A stretch of DNA of 64,000 bases. Source: Phaeobacter sp. G2. Its GTDB lineage: Bacteria > Pseudomonadota > Alphaproteobacteria > Rhodobacterales > Rhodobacteraceae. The translations under genes and the position numbers were made by a program. Within the stretch, counting starts at the first letter, position 1; each line of letters begins with the position of its first letter. The stretch spans positions 1,984,001 through 2,048,000 of the forward strand of contig CP104100.1 in the NCBI GenBank assembly GCA_025163595.1, read 5' to 3'. This document shows positions 52,607 through 60,630 of this stretch, one piece after another. The notes under the pieces are model-generated. The model was given only the letters and a program-made list of their open reading frames with translations, was not told the DNA's origin and made no database searches.

Positions 52607-54991
52607 TTGAATATGCCTAAAGATGGTGGCCCTATTGAAAGCGGCATCGGCGCCAGTCCAAAGCGGCGCGAGGACGTCAGGTTCCTGACGGGAACCGGAA
52701 ATTACACCGATGATATCAATCTGCGTGGCCAGGCCTATGTGCATTTCCTGCGCTCGGATATGGCGCATGGCCGGATCAATTCGATTGATACAACCGCAGC
52801 CTCGGCCATGCCTGGCGTGGTGCGGGTGTTCACTGGCGCTGATTTTGAAGGCGTCGGGAGCATTCCCTGTGGCTGGCAAATCACCGATAAACATGGCGAA
52901 GTGATGCAGGAGCCGGCCCACCCGGTCCTGGCTCAGGGCAAGGTGCGCTATGTGGGTGATGCCATTGCAGCCGTGGTTGCCGATACTGCTGAACAGGCGC
53001 GCGACGCTGCCGAGGCGATCGAGCTGGACATGGAAGAGCTGCCAGCGGTTATCGACATGAAAGCAGCGGTCAAAGATGGCGCCACCAAGGTGCATGACGA
53101 TTTGACCTCGAACCTTTGCTACGACTGGGGGTTTGTGGAAGAAAACAAGCCTGCGGTTGAAGAGGCCTTTGCCAATGCCGCCCATGTGACGACGCTGGAG
53201 CTGGTCAACAACCGGCTGATTGCCAATCCCATGGAGCCACGGGTGGCAGTGGGCGATTTTAATCGCGCAACTGGCGACAGTACGCTTTATACCACCTCGC
53301 AAAACCCCCATGTGATCCGACTGTTGATGGGGGCCTTTGTTCTGGGCATCCCGGAGCACAAGTTGCGCGTTATTGCGCCGGATGTGGGTGGTGGCTTTGG
53401 CACCAAGATCTTCCACTACGCCGAGGAGGCGTTTTGTACCTTTGCCGCCAAGGCCCTGAACCGTGCGGTGAAATGGACATCTTCGCGATCAGAAGCCTTT
53501 ATTTCGGATGCCCATGGCCGGGATCACGTCAGCACCATTCAGCTGGCTCTGGATGCGGATAACAACTTTACCGCGCTGCGCACCGATACCTATGCCAATA
53601 TGGGCGCCTATCTGTCGACCTTTGCGCCCTCGGTGCCGACCTGGCTGCATGGCACCCTGATGGCCGGCAACTACAAGACGCCGCTGATCTATGTGAACGT
53701 CAAGGCGGTCTTCACCAATACCGTGCCGGTAGATGCCTATCGCGGTGCAGGCCGTCCCGAAGCCACTTACCAGCTGGAGCGGGTGATTGATAAGGCGGCA
53801 CTTGAGCTGGGCGTCGATCCTGTCACGCTGCGTCGTCAGAACTTTATCACCGAGTTCCCCTATGCCACTCCGGTGGCTGTGGAATATGACACCGGTGACT
53901 ACAACGCCACCATGGATAAGCTGGAAGAGATTGCCGATTTTGCGGGCTTTGCCGCGCGTCGGAGCGCCAGTGAGGCCAAGGGTAAAGTGCGTGGTCTGGG
54001 TGTGAACTGCTACATCGAGGCCTGCGGTATCGCGCCAAGCAACCTGGTTGGCCAGCTGGGCGCCCGGGCGGGCCTGTATGAAAGCGCCACAGTGCGGGTC
54101 AATGCCACTGGTGGACTGGTGGTGATGACGGGCTCTCACAGCCACGGGCAGGGGCATGAAACCTCGTTCCCGCAGGTGATCGCGGAAATGATCGGCATCG
54201 ACGAGAGCATGGTGGAAATCGTGCACGGTGATACTGCGAATACGCCGATGGGCATGGGCACCTATGGCTCCCGCTCGCTGGCGGTTGGCGGCTCTGCCAT
54301 GGTGCGCGCCACCGAGAAGATCATCGCCAAGGCCAAGAAGATCGCGGCGCATATCCTTGAGGCTTCGGACGCGGATATTGAGCTGAAGGACGGCCAGTTC
54401 TCGGTTGTGGGCACGGATAAGTCCCTCGCCTGGGGCGATGTGACTCTGGCGGCCTATGTGCCGCACAACTACCCGTTGGAAGATATCGAACCCGGCCTGG
54501 AGGAAACTGCGTTTTATGATCCGGCCAACTTTACCTACCCGTCGGGGGCCTATGCCTGCGAGGTTGAGCTGGATCCGGAGACCGGCAAGGTCAGCATCGA
54601 ACGTTTTGCTGCGGCCGATGACTTTGGCAATGTGGTGAATCCGATGATCGTGGAGGGCCAGGTGCATGGCGGTATTGGCCAGGGGATCGGCCAGGCTTTG
54701 CTGGAGGCGGCCGTCTATAACGAGGACGGTCAGCTCTTGTCGGCCTCCTATATGGATTACGCCATGCCACGGGCGGATGATCTGCCGTTTTATCAGGTGG
54801 ACCATTCCTGTCAGACACCCTGTACCCATAACCCCCTGGGGGTAAAAGGCTGCGGTGAGGCTGGGGCGATTGGCTCGCCACCGGCTGTGGTCAATGCGGT
54901 GGTCGATGCGCTGCGTTCGATGGGTAAGGATATCACCCATGTGGATATGCCGTTGAGCCCGGCGCGGGTCTGGTCGGCGATGAATGAATAG
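52607..54991 (+). CDS. coxL: Mo-hydroxylase large subunit, form II CoxL-like
   Basis: 794 residues. It binds molybdopterin cytosine dinucleotide and carries out the reaction at the Mo centre. AYRGAGR is at residues 377-383; form I CO dehydrogenase has AYRCSFR with the copper-bound Cys, so this enzyme lacks that Cys. Glu751 in GCGEAGAIG is the catalytic base of the family. GGGFGTKIFHYAEE and GSHSHGQGHETSF bind the cofactor. Such form II enzymes are found in many marine bacteria without CO oxidation; the substrate is not known. Confidence 0.93.
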   Translation: MNMPKDGGPIESGIGASPKRREDVRFLTGTGNYTDDINLRGQAYVHFLRSDMAHGRINSIDTTAASAMPGVVRVFTGADFEGVGSIPCGWQITDKHGEVMQEPAHPVLAQGKVRYVGDAIAAVVADTAEQARDAAEAIELDMEELPAVIDMKAAVKDGATKVHDDLTSNLCYDWGFVEENKPAVEEAFANAAHVTTLELVNNRLIANPMEPRVAVGDFNRATGDSTLYTTSQNPHVIRLLMGAFVLGIPEHKLRVIAPDVGGGFGTKIFHYAEEAFCTFAAKALNRAVKWTSSRSEAFISDAHGRDHVSTIQLALDADNNFTALRTDTYANMGAYLSTFAPSVPTWLHGTLMAGNYKTPLIYVNVKAVFTNTVPVDAYRGAGRPEATYQLERVIDKAALELGVDPVTLRRQNFITEFPYATPVAVEYDTGDYNATMDKLEEIADFAGFAARRSASEAKGKVRGLGVNCYIEACGIAPSNLVGQLGARAGLYESATVRVNATGGLVVMTGSHSHGQGHETSFPQVIAEMIGIDESMVEIVHGDTANTPMGMGTYGSRSLAVGGSAMVRATEKIIAKAKKIAAHILEASDADIELKDGQFSVVGTDKSLAWGDVTLAAYVPHNYPLEDIEPGLEETAFYDPANFTYPSGAYACEVELDPETGKVSIERFAAADDFGNVVNPMIVEGQVHGGIGQGIGQALLEAAVYNEDGQLLSASYMDYAMPRADDLPFYQVDHSCQTPCTHNPLGVKGCGEAGAIGSPPAVVNAVVDALRSMGKDITHVDMPLSPARVWSAMNE

Positions 54992-55016
54992 CAAAGCTTC
55001 GGGATAAGGTGATGGG

Positions 55017-55066
55017 CGAGGGGCGCTGCCCCTCGTGCTCCCCGAGGTATTTTTGGAAAGATGAAA
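55017..55066. repeat. Hairpin plus roseobacter intergenic element, copy B
   Basis: An 8-bp hairpin CGAGGGGC-GCT-GCCCCTCG (55017-55035), a CCTCG / CGAGG hairpin (55032-55048), then GAGGTATTTTTGGAAAGATGAAA (55044-55066). The last part matches copy A at 37075-37097 at 20 of 23 positions. It lies between coxL and coxM and may attenuate coxM. Confidence 0.7.
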
Positions 55067-55102
55067 GGGCCGGGAGACCCGGTTCTGGGAAGGAAAAGCG
55101 GA

Positions 55103-55894
55103 ATGTATAATTTCGATGTCGAAAAACCCACCAGTATCGCTGATGCGGTAGCTGCTCTGGGCAGCGATGATGAGGCCCAGGCGCTGGGCGGTGGGCAAAC
55201 TTTGATCCCGACGCTGAAGCAGCGTTTGGCCAGCCCCTCCAAACTGGTCTCGTTGAGCGGTATCGCCGAGATGCAGGGCGTCAGCGTAGAGAGTGGCACT
55301 GTCAGCATTGGCGGCGCAACGCCGCATGGGGTGGTGGCCGCCGAGGCAGCTGCGGCCTATCCGGCGCTGGCCGCTTTGGCGGGGCAGATCGGTGATCCTG
55401 CGGTGCGCAATCGCGGCACCATTGGCGGCTCGCTCGCCAATAATGATCCGGCGGCCTGTTATCCGGCTGCCGCCCTGGCCAGTGGCGCCACCATTGTGAC
55501 CAATGCGCGTGAGATCGCGGCGGATGACTATTTTGACGGGCTGTTTACCACGGTACTGGAGGAGGGTGAGATCGTAACCCAGGTGCGCATGCCTGTGCCG
55601 GAGGTGGCCAACTATCAGAAGTTTGTCCAGCCGGCCTCGCGCTTTGCCTTGGTTGGTGTCTTTGTTGCCAAATTTGCTGAGGGTGTGCGGGTTGCGGTCA
55701 CAGGCGCCTCGGAAGAAGGGGTGTTTCGCTGGTCGGAAGCCGAGGCCGCATTGAACGGCAATTTCAGTGCCGCTGCACTGGAGGGCCTGTCGGTGGAGGC
55801 CGATGGCATGATGGCGGATATCCATGGCTCCAAAGCCTATCGGGCGCATCTTATTGCTGTGCTGACCAAGCGGGCCGTTGCCGCCGCCAGTTAA
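55103..55894 (+). CDS. coxM: Mo-hydroxylase medium subunit, FAD-binding
   Basis: 263 residues. GGGQTLIPTLKQRL and IGDPAVRNRGTIGGSLANND are the FAD-binding segments of the CoxM/CutM family. MYNFDVEKPTSIADAV opens it. It takes electrons from the small subunit to the quinone or other acceptor. AGGAAAAGCGGA is before the ATG at 55103; the earlier ATG at 55061 lies in the repeat element and is rejected. A terminator follows. Confidence 0.93.
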   Translation: MYNFDVEKPTSIADAVAALGSDDEAQALGGGQTLIPTLKQRLASPSKLVSLSGIAEMQGVSVESGTVSIGGATPHGVVAAEAAAAYPALAALAGQIGDPAVRNRGTIGGSLANNDPAACYPAAALASGATIVTNAREIAADDYFDGLFTTVLEEGEIVTQVRMPVPEVANYQKFVQPASRFALVGVFVAKFAEGVRVAVTGASEEGVFRWSEAEAALNGNFSAAALEGLSVEADGMMADIHGSKAYRAHLIAVLTKRAVAAAS

Positions 55895-55920
55895 AGTCCT
55901 GAATGATTTAAAAGTGAGGA

Positions 55921-55954
55921 GGCCAGGCGGAGGGGAACCCGCCTGGCCTTTTTC
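55921..55954 (+). terminator. Terminator of the cox operon
   Basis: GGCCAGGCGG, 8-base loop, CCGCCTGGCC and TTTTTC, directly after coxM. Confidence 0.93.
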
Positions 55955-56000
55955 TGTAGAGCAAAACAGGGGAGCACCTGGGGGCAAGCAAAGGAGGGGG

Positions 56001-56435
56001 CTATCGCGCCTGTTTGCGCAGGCGTTGGAATATGAGGTTCCCGATCAGCGCAACTGTGCCAACCAAAAGGGCCTGATTGTATTCGGGTGGGTGCTCTGGC
56101 TGGCCCAGGGCTGGCCAAAGCAGCATGCGCCCCGCAAGATGACCGCTGGCCGCCATCACAAACCCCTGCAAAGCGGCCCCCATGAACAGGGCTTGTACCC
56201 TTTCGCGGGGGATATTGCTGCGACCGGTCAGCAGGCCGCGAAGAATGGAAAGATTGTACCACTGCCGCTTGAGGGTTGCGCGGGAGATCAACGCAAGGGC
56301 TAGACAGGCGCCTGCTGTCGCCGACAAGACGAGCGGGAAAGGCAGGCTGGCGATGGACACACCGCTCATCAGCAGGCCGGTGGCAAGGCCTGAGAGAATG
56401 TGAAGGATTGGGCTTTTTAGAAGATCAATCTGCAT
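56001..56435 (-). CDS. Hypothetical integral membrane protein
   Basis: 144 residues with three to four hydrophobic segments (ILHILSGLATGLLMSGVSIA, LPFPLVLSATAGACLALALI, LFMGAALQGFVMAASGHL, ALLVGTVALIGNLIF). The basic ends and the length suggest a small inner-membrane protein. I do not recognise the family and see no motif. It stands alone between the cox operon and infC. Confidence 0.65.
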   Translation of the reverse strand: MQIDLLKSPILHILSGLATGLLMSGVSIASLPFPLVLSATAGACLALALISRATLKRQWYNLSILRGLLTGRSNIPRERVQALFMGAALQGFVMAASGHLAGRMLLWPALGQPEHPPEYNQALLVGTVALIGNLIFQRLRKQAR

Positions 56436-56529
56436 ATTCGCGGCCTGGAGATGTGAAAAGTGCGGGGCGAAACCTAGCCCGGAGTGCCAAGAGACCCTCA
56501 GGGCTAGGGGCAGAGCTGGGAGCTAGACA

Positions 56530-56566
56530 AAGAAATGCCCCCGGCGCGCAGGGCATCCGGGGGCAT
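56530..56566 (-). terminator. Terminator of infC
   Basis: On the minus strand ATGCCCCCGG and CCGGGGGCAT pair around a 12-base loop, followed by TTCTTTG. It lies about 20 bp after the infC stop. Confidence 0.75.
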
Positions 56567-56586
56567 GACGATCTATCAGGGCTGGC

Positions 56587-57135
56587 CTATTTCTGTGGCA
56601 GCGGCCCGATCATCATGACCATCTGGCGGCCTTCCATTTTGGGCATGTTTTCAACCTTGCCCAGTTCCTTGACGTCTTCGGCGACACGTTCCAGCAGCTG
56701 GCGGCCCAGATTTTGGTGTGCCATTTCGCGGCCCCGGAAGCGCAGGGTGATTTTCACCTTGTCGCCGGTTTCCAGGAATTTGTACACGTTGCGCATTTTG
56801 ACTTCATAGTCATTGGTGTCAGTATTTGGCCGGAATTTGACCTCTTTGACCTCAATGATTTTCTGCTTTTTACGCGCTTCGCTTTCCCGTTTCTGCTGCT
56901 CGTATTTGAACTTACCAAAGTCCATGATCTTGCAGACAGGAGGGGTCGCGTTGGGCGAAATTTCAACCAGATCAAGACCGGCCTCATTTGCCATGTCCAT
57001 AGCCTTGGCAGGGTGCACAACCCCGACATTTTCGCCATCAGCGCCAATCAGGCGAATTTCAGAGGCGCGAATTTTTTCGTTCGTGCGCGGGCCAGTATCA
57101 CGTTGTGGCGGCGCATTATGAGGTCTGCGGGCTAT
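56587..57135 (-). CDS. infC: Translation initiation factor IF-3, with AUA start
   Basis: 182 residues if it starts at ATA (57135-57133). IF-3 binds the 30S subunit and checks start codons. The start region reads ATA-GCC-CGC-AGA, so the protein begins [17 protein letters not shown], as in other Rhodobacteraceae IF-3 proteins. [35 protein letters not shown] and RFRGREMAH are the family motifs. The next in-frame common start is GTG at 57018, which would drop 39 conserved residues. IF-3 genes often use rare AUN starts for autoregulation (known in E. coli, AUU). AGG lies nine bases upstream of ATA. Confidence 0.93.
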   Translation of the reverse strand: MARRPHNAPPQRDTGPRTNEKIRASEIRLIGADGENVGVVHPAKAMDMANEAGLDLVEISPNATPPVCKIMDFGKFKYEQQKRESEARKKQKIIEVKEVKFRPNTDTNDYEVKMRNVYKFLETGDKVKITLRFRGREMAHQNLGRQLLERVAEDVKELGKVENMPKMEGRQMVMMIGPLPQK

Positions 57136-57504
57136 GGCTTTGATCCTTTGATTATTGCCGAATTTCGAGCCCGGAACTTAAACGGAACGGTGGAATGTTT
57201 CAAGCGGCAACAGTGACCCTTAGATCGGAATTCCCAGGAGTTTGTCACTTTTTAGCTGCTTTTAGCTGCGAGATCCGCGATTTTGGCCGGGGATCGCGGA
57301 TTTCCCACGCTCATCGTCAAGTACAAGTGGCGCAAGCGGCGGCAATCTGCAAATGAAACCTGCACAAATCGGGACTGAGTCTGCCGGCGGGGTTTGGCTG
57401 ATGGGACAGAGAGCTGGTTATTCCCCCTTGTGAAAAGTGACCAGAGAGCGCACCTGCCTGACATCAAGCCTGCAAAAATGCAGTGCAACAAAAGGAGACA
57501 GGTC
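57136..57504. other. Divergent intergenic region upstream of infC and the repeat protein
   Basis: 369 bp. It has an exact tandem 10-bp duplication TTTTAGCTGC (57250-57269) and a 9-bp inverted repeat ATCCGCGAT / ATCGCGGAT (57273-57301) with an 11-base loop. They may lie in the infC leader. AAAGGAG at 57491-57497 is the ribosome-binding site of the plus gene. No gene was seen. Confidence 0.6.
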
Positions 57505-58278
57505 ATGAAGCCGATTTTTGTCATTTTGGGATTGGGTGTTGTTGCGGCAGGGGGCTATTTCTATGTCCAAAGCCAAAAACCTGCGGCCCCCCTGGCTGTA
57601 GAAGAACAGGCACCCGCCGCAGTCGAACCGGTTGCTGAGGAGTTGACTGAGGAAACCGTTGCAGAACAAGCGGAAGAGGTCGTCGAAGAGGCGGGCTCTG
57701 CTGTTGAAGAGGCGGTGGAAACGGCAACCGAGGCAGCGGAATCCGTTGTTGAGCAGGTGACTGAAACTGCCACAGAGGCAGCAACTGAGGCTGGCAACGC
57801 TGCCGCTGAAGCGGTTGGCGAGGCGGTTGAGGCCGGCGAGGCAGCATCCGAGGCGGCCAGTGCCGCTGTTGAGGCCGCCACTGAGGCCGTCACCGAAGGA
57901 GCCAGCTCTGCTGTTGAGGCGGCCACAGAGACCGCAACTGACGCAGCTGATGCAGCTACAGAGGCTGCAACTGACGCGGCCAGCGCTGTTACAGAGACCG
58001 CTACTGAAACCACAGAGGCCGCGACACAGGCTGTGACGGAAACTGCTACAGAAGCCGCGACCGAGACTGCTGCCGAAACCAGCTCTGCCATGGAAGGGAT
58101 GAGCAAGTACCTCAGCCAGGATGGGTTTGACTTTGACAAGGTGATCGAGATGATCAACGGCTCAGAGCTGGACGCGCTGAAGAAAACCGCGCTGAGCAGT
58201 GCGCTGACCAAGGCCAAGGACAATCCTGAACAGCTGTCGGCTGTGTTGGATCAGGTGAAGGCGGCGCTGGGGCTGTAA
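57505..58278 (+). CDS. Membrane-anchored Ala/Thr/Glu repeat protein
   Basis: 257 residues. An N-terminal anchor (FVILGLGVVAAGGYFYVQ) is followed by a region of about 165 residues (30-195) made almost only of Ala, Glu, Thr, Val and Ser, with recurring ATEAA, AVEAA and ETATE units. It looks like a long amphipathic or coiled helix. A small C-terminal domain (about 198-257) reads KYLSQDGFDFDKVIEMINGS and ALTKAKDNPEQLSAVLDQVK. AAAGGAG precedes the ATG. Role unknown; low-complexity makes homology searches unreliable except for the last 60 residues. Confidence 0.82.
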   Translation: MKPIFVILGLGVVAAGGYFYVQSQKPAAPLAVEEQAPAAVEPVAEELTEETVAEQAEEVVEEAGSAVEEAVETATEAAESVVEQVTETATEAATEAGNAAAEAVGEAVEAGEAASEAASAAVEAATEAVTEGASSAVEAATETATDAADAATEAATDAASAVTETATETTEAATQAVTETATEAATETAAETSSAMEGMSKYLSQDGFDFDKVIEMINGSELDALKKTALSSALTKAKDNPEQLSAVLDQVKAALGL

Positions 58279-58334
58279 AGCCTCAACTCGCGCTGAGAAC
58301 GGACCGGACTGAATAGAGGCCGGGCTGAATACAG

Positions 58335-58372
58335 AACGGGCAGCGTCCTTGCTAGGTCGCTGCCCGTTTTCT
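58335..58372 (+). terminator. Terminator after the repeat-protein gene
   Basis: AACGGGCAGCG / CGCTGCCCGTT with a 12-base loop, followed by TTCTATTG. It also lies after fpr, which converges from the other side, and may act on both. Confidence 0.85.
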
Positions 58373-58438
58373 ATTGTACATTGGCGGCAGCCTTTGGGGC
58401 GGTAGCCGGGCTTTTGGGGAGCTGTGCCTTTGGAGGGA

Positions 58439-59299
58439 TCAGTCCAAAAAGGCCTTCTCCACCACGTATTGCGCAGGCTTGGAGTTGGCGCCTTCTTCCA
58501 GACCGGCCTCCTCTAGCATGGCTTTCAGCTCGAGATTGAAGGCCATGTTGCCACAGATCATCGCACGGTCATTGTCCGGGCAGAGCGGCGTCACATCGAG
58601 ATCCTTATAGGCCTCGCCAGAGTTGATCAGATCGGTGATCCGGCCCATCTTGGGGCTCTCTTCGCGGGTGGTGGTGGGGTAGTATTTGATCTTCTTCCAG
58701 AAGCCCTCCCCAATCACCTCATTGAGCAGCTCGTCGTCCTTCAGGCTTTCGATCAGCTCGCGGCCATAGGTCAGCTCTCCGGCGGTGCGGCAGGTGTGGG
58801 TGATGATGACCTCTTCGTAGTCCTCATAGGTCTGGGGTTCGCGCAGCAGCGAGGCAAAGGGCGCAAAGCCGGTGCCGGTGGCAAAGAACCAGATGCGCTT
58901 GCCGGGGATCAGCGCGTCATGCACCAGGGTGCCCACCGGTTTGGGGCGCAGGATGATTTCGTCACCGACCTTGATGTGTTGCAGGCGCGAGGTCAGCGGG
59001 CCGTTTTCGACCTTGATGGAATAGAACTCCATTTCCTCATCCCAAGAGGGTGACGCGATGGAATAGGCGCGCAGCAGCGGCTTTATCTTGCCGGTTTTGG
59101 GATCGGGGTCGTTCATCAATCCGATCATCACAAATTCACCGGACCGAAAGCGCAGGCTGGCCGGGCGGGTACAGCGGAAGGAAAACAGTTTGTCCGTCCA
59201 ATGCGTCACCTCAGTTACGGTCTGGGCGTCGGGCAGGGCGGGGGTGGCCTTTACAGGCGTATCGGTCACAGCATCGGTCACAGGCAAAATCTCGTTCAT
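58439..59299 (-). CDS. fpr: Ferredoxin--NADP+ reductase
   Basis: 286 residues from the ATG at 59299; a GTG three codons upstream (59308) is an alternative. FAD-dependent transfer between ferredoxin or flavodoxin and NADP(H). RAYSIASPSWDEE binds FAD, FFATGTGFAPFASLLREP binds NADP, and MICGNMAFNLELKAMLEEAG is the C-terminal NADP site. It could supply reduced ferredoxin to the sulfite reductase upstream. The 137-bp gap to the DUF934 gene makes cotranscription possible but not certain. Confidence 0.94.
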   Translation of the reverse strand: MNEILPVTDAVTDTPVKATPALPDAQTVTEVTHWTDKLFSFRCTRPASLRFRSGEFVMIGLMNDPDPKTGKIKPLLRAYSIASPSWDEEMEFYSIKVENGPLTSRLQHIKVGDEIILRPKPVGTLVHDALIPGKRIWFFATGTGFAPFASLLREPQTYEDYEEVIITHTCRTAGELTYGRELIESLKDDELLNEVIGEGFWKKIKYYPTTTREESPKMGRITDLINSGEAYKDLDVTPLCPDNDRAMICGNMAFNLELKAMLEEAGLEEGANSKPAQYVVEKAFLD

Positions 59300-59445
59300 C
59301 GGTTGCACTACCGGTCTGTTAAACCGGCACCTCTGATTAATCTTTGATGTAGGTCAGGGGAAGCCCCAGAAACTGTAACGCCGCAGCGTCGTGGACGCAG
59401 GGGAGACACAGTCCGGGGCTGATCTGACAGGGAGAGGCGGCTGGC

Positions 59446-59856
59446 TTAGCGGGCGGAGGAGCCACCGCGCAGGCGGGCCTGATAGTTATGGGCGCTCCAT
59501 TGCGCCCGGGCAAGCCATTGTTCCTGCGGCTGACGGGCAGCGATATCATCGCTGATTTCCACCTCGTCAAAGCCGGTTCGGCGCGCCATGGCATATTGGT
59601 CAGCCAGCACATGACCCTTGGCGCGCAAACGGCCCGTATAGCCCATCAGGCGCAGTTGCCGCGCCAGGGTGAAGCCCCGGCCATCGGCAAAGCTGGGGAA
59701 ATCAATGCGGATGATTTCTGCGCCTTCGATACAAGCCGAGAGTGCCGCAGGATCCGCATCAGAGGTCAGGTCCAAGGCATTCGCGCCCTCAAAACCTGCG
59801 GTCCAGGTTTCTGGGCCAAACCCCGCGTCGGTTACGATTACAGTCATATCACTCAT
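59446..59856 (-). CDS. DUF934-family protein
   Basis: 136 residues. IIRIDFPSFADGRGFTLARQLR and GYTGRLRAKGHVLADQYAMARRTGFDEVEI are the DUF934 signature. The family is always near cysteine-biosynthesis genes, and probably serves in sulfite or nitrite reduction; its reaction is unknown. The start overlaps the cysH stop (ATGA). It is the last gene of the cys operon proper. Confidence 0.9.
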   Translation of the reverse strand: MSDMTVIVTDAGFGPETWTAGFEGANALDLTSDADPAALSACIEGAEIIRIDFPSFADGRGFTLARQLRLMGYTGRLRAKGHVLADQYAMARRTGFDEVEISDDIAARQPQEQWLARAQWSAHNYQARLRGGSSAR

Positions 59857-60626
59857 GCTCCTGTGCGGATGAACTGGCCGTTCACAACGTGAATGCCACA
59901 TTCTTCCTTGCTTTGGTCACGCCAGCGTCCGGCGCGGGGATCTTCGCCTGCGGCAACCGGAGAGGTGCAGGGGGCACAGCCGATTGACGGATACCCCTTG
60001 GCCACCAGCGGATGACGCGGCAGGCGGTTTTCTGTCATATAGGCCCGCACGTCTTCCGGTGCCCAATGGGCCAGCGGGTTGATCTTGATACGCCCGGTTG
60101 CGCCTGCAGCGGTTTCTTCGACTTCAAAGAAATCCAGCGCGGCCCGGCTGCCCGCCTGAAAGCGCTTGCGCCCGGTGATCCAGCCGTCAAAACCGTCTAA
60201 GGCAGCCTGTAGCGGCGCGGTTTTACGCAGGGCGCAGCAGGCATCGGTATCCGAGAACCGCAGCGCGCCATAGGGGTCTTTTGCGGCGATATCTGCCGCC
60301 TTGACGATCTGCACATTGCGCAGCCCCAGACGTTCGCTCACCTCCTGCTGGTAGACCAGCGTTTCGGTGAACAGCAGCTCGGTGTCGACAAACAGCACCG
60401 GCACCATCGGGTCGATGACGGCAGCCATATGCAACAGCACCACCGATTCAGCGCCAAAGCTGGAGACCAGCGCGATATTGCCGGCATCCTGCAGTGCACC
60501 CTGCATCACCGCCGTGGCGGAGTGGTGGCGGAAGCGGGCGTTGAGACCCGCAACCTTGTCGTTGAGCGACGCGGCAGAGGCCGCAAGCCCATCCGTATCC
60601 GCGTTATACGTGTCGAGGTTCACCAT
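59853..60626 (-). CDS. cysH: Phosphoadenylyl/adenylyl-sulfate reductase (Fe-S type)
   Basis: 257 residues. Reduces APS (or PAPS) to sulfite in the cytoplasm. SSFGAESVVLLHM binds the nucleotide; Cys130-Cys131 and Cys217/Cys220 (CC and CAPC) are the [4Fe-4S] ligands found in the APS-using type, and Cys243 in KEECGIH is the catalytic one. Start ATG at 60626, four bases after the cysI stop. The Fe-S ligands point to APS rather than PAPS as substrate. The long antisense or extended frames here are shadows. Confidence 0.94.
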   Translation of the reverse strand: MVNLDTYNADTDGLAASAASLNDKVAGLNARFRHHSATAVMQGALQDAGNIALVSSFGAESVVLLHMAAVIDPMVPVLFVDTELLFTETLVYQQEVSERLGLRNVQIVKAADIAAKDPYGALRFSDTDACCALRKTAPLQAALDGFDGWITGRKRFQAGSRAALDFFEVEETAAGATGRIKINPLAHWAPEDVRAYMTENRLPRHPLVAKGYPSIGCAPCTSPVAAGEDPRAGRWRDQSKEECGIHVVNGQFIRTGA

Positions 60627-60630
60627 GGGG

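Noticed and set aside
52008..55894. Form I carbon monoxide dehydrogenase
   Set aside because: AYRGAGR replaces AYRCSFR and the order is small-large-medium.
53489..55987. Minus-strand reading frame of 832 codons
   Set aside because: It is antisense to coxL and coxM, which have clear family motifs; its sequence is rich in His/Arg/Gln as expected for a shadow frame in GC-rich DNA.
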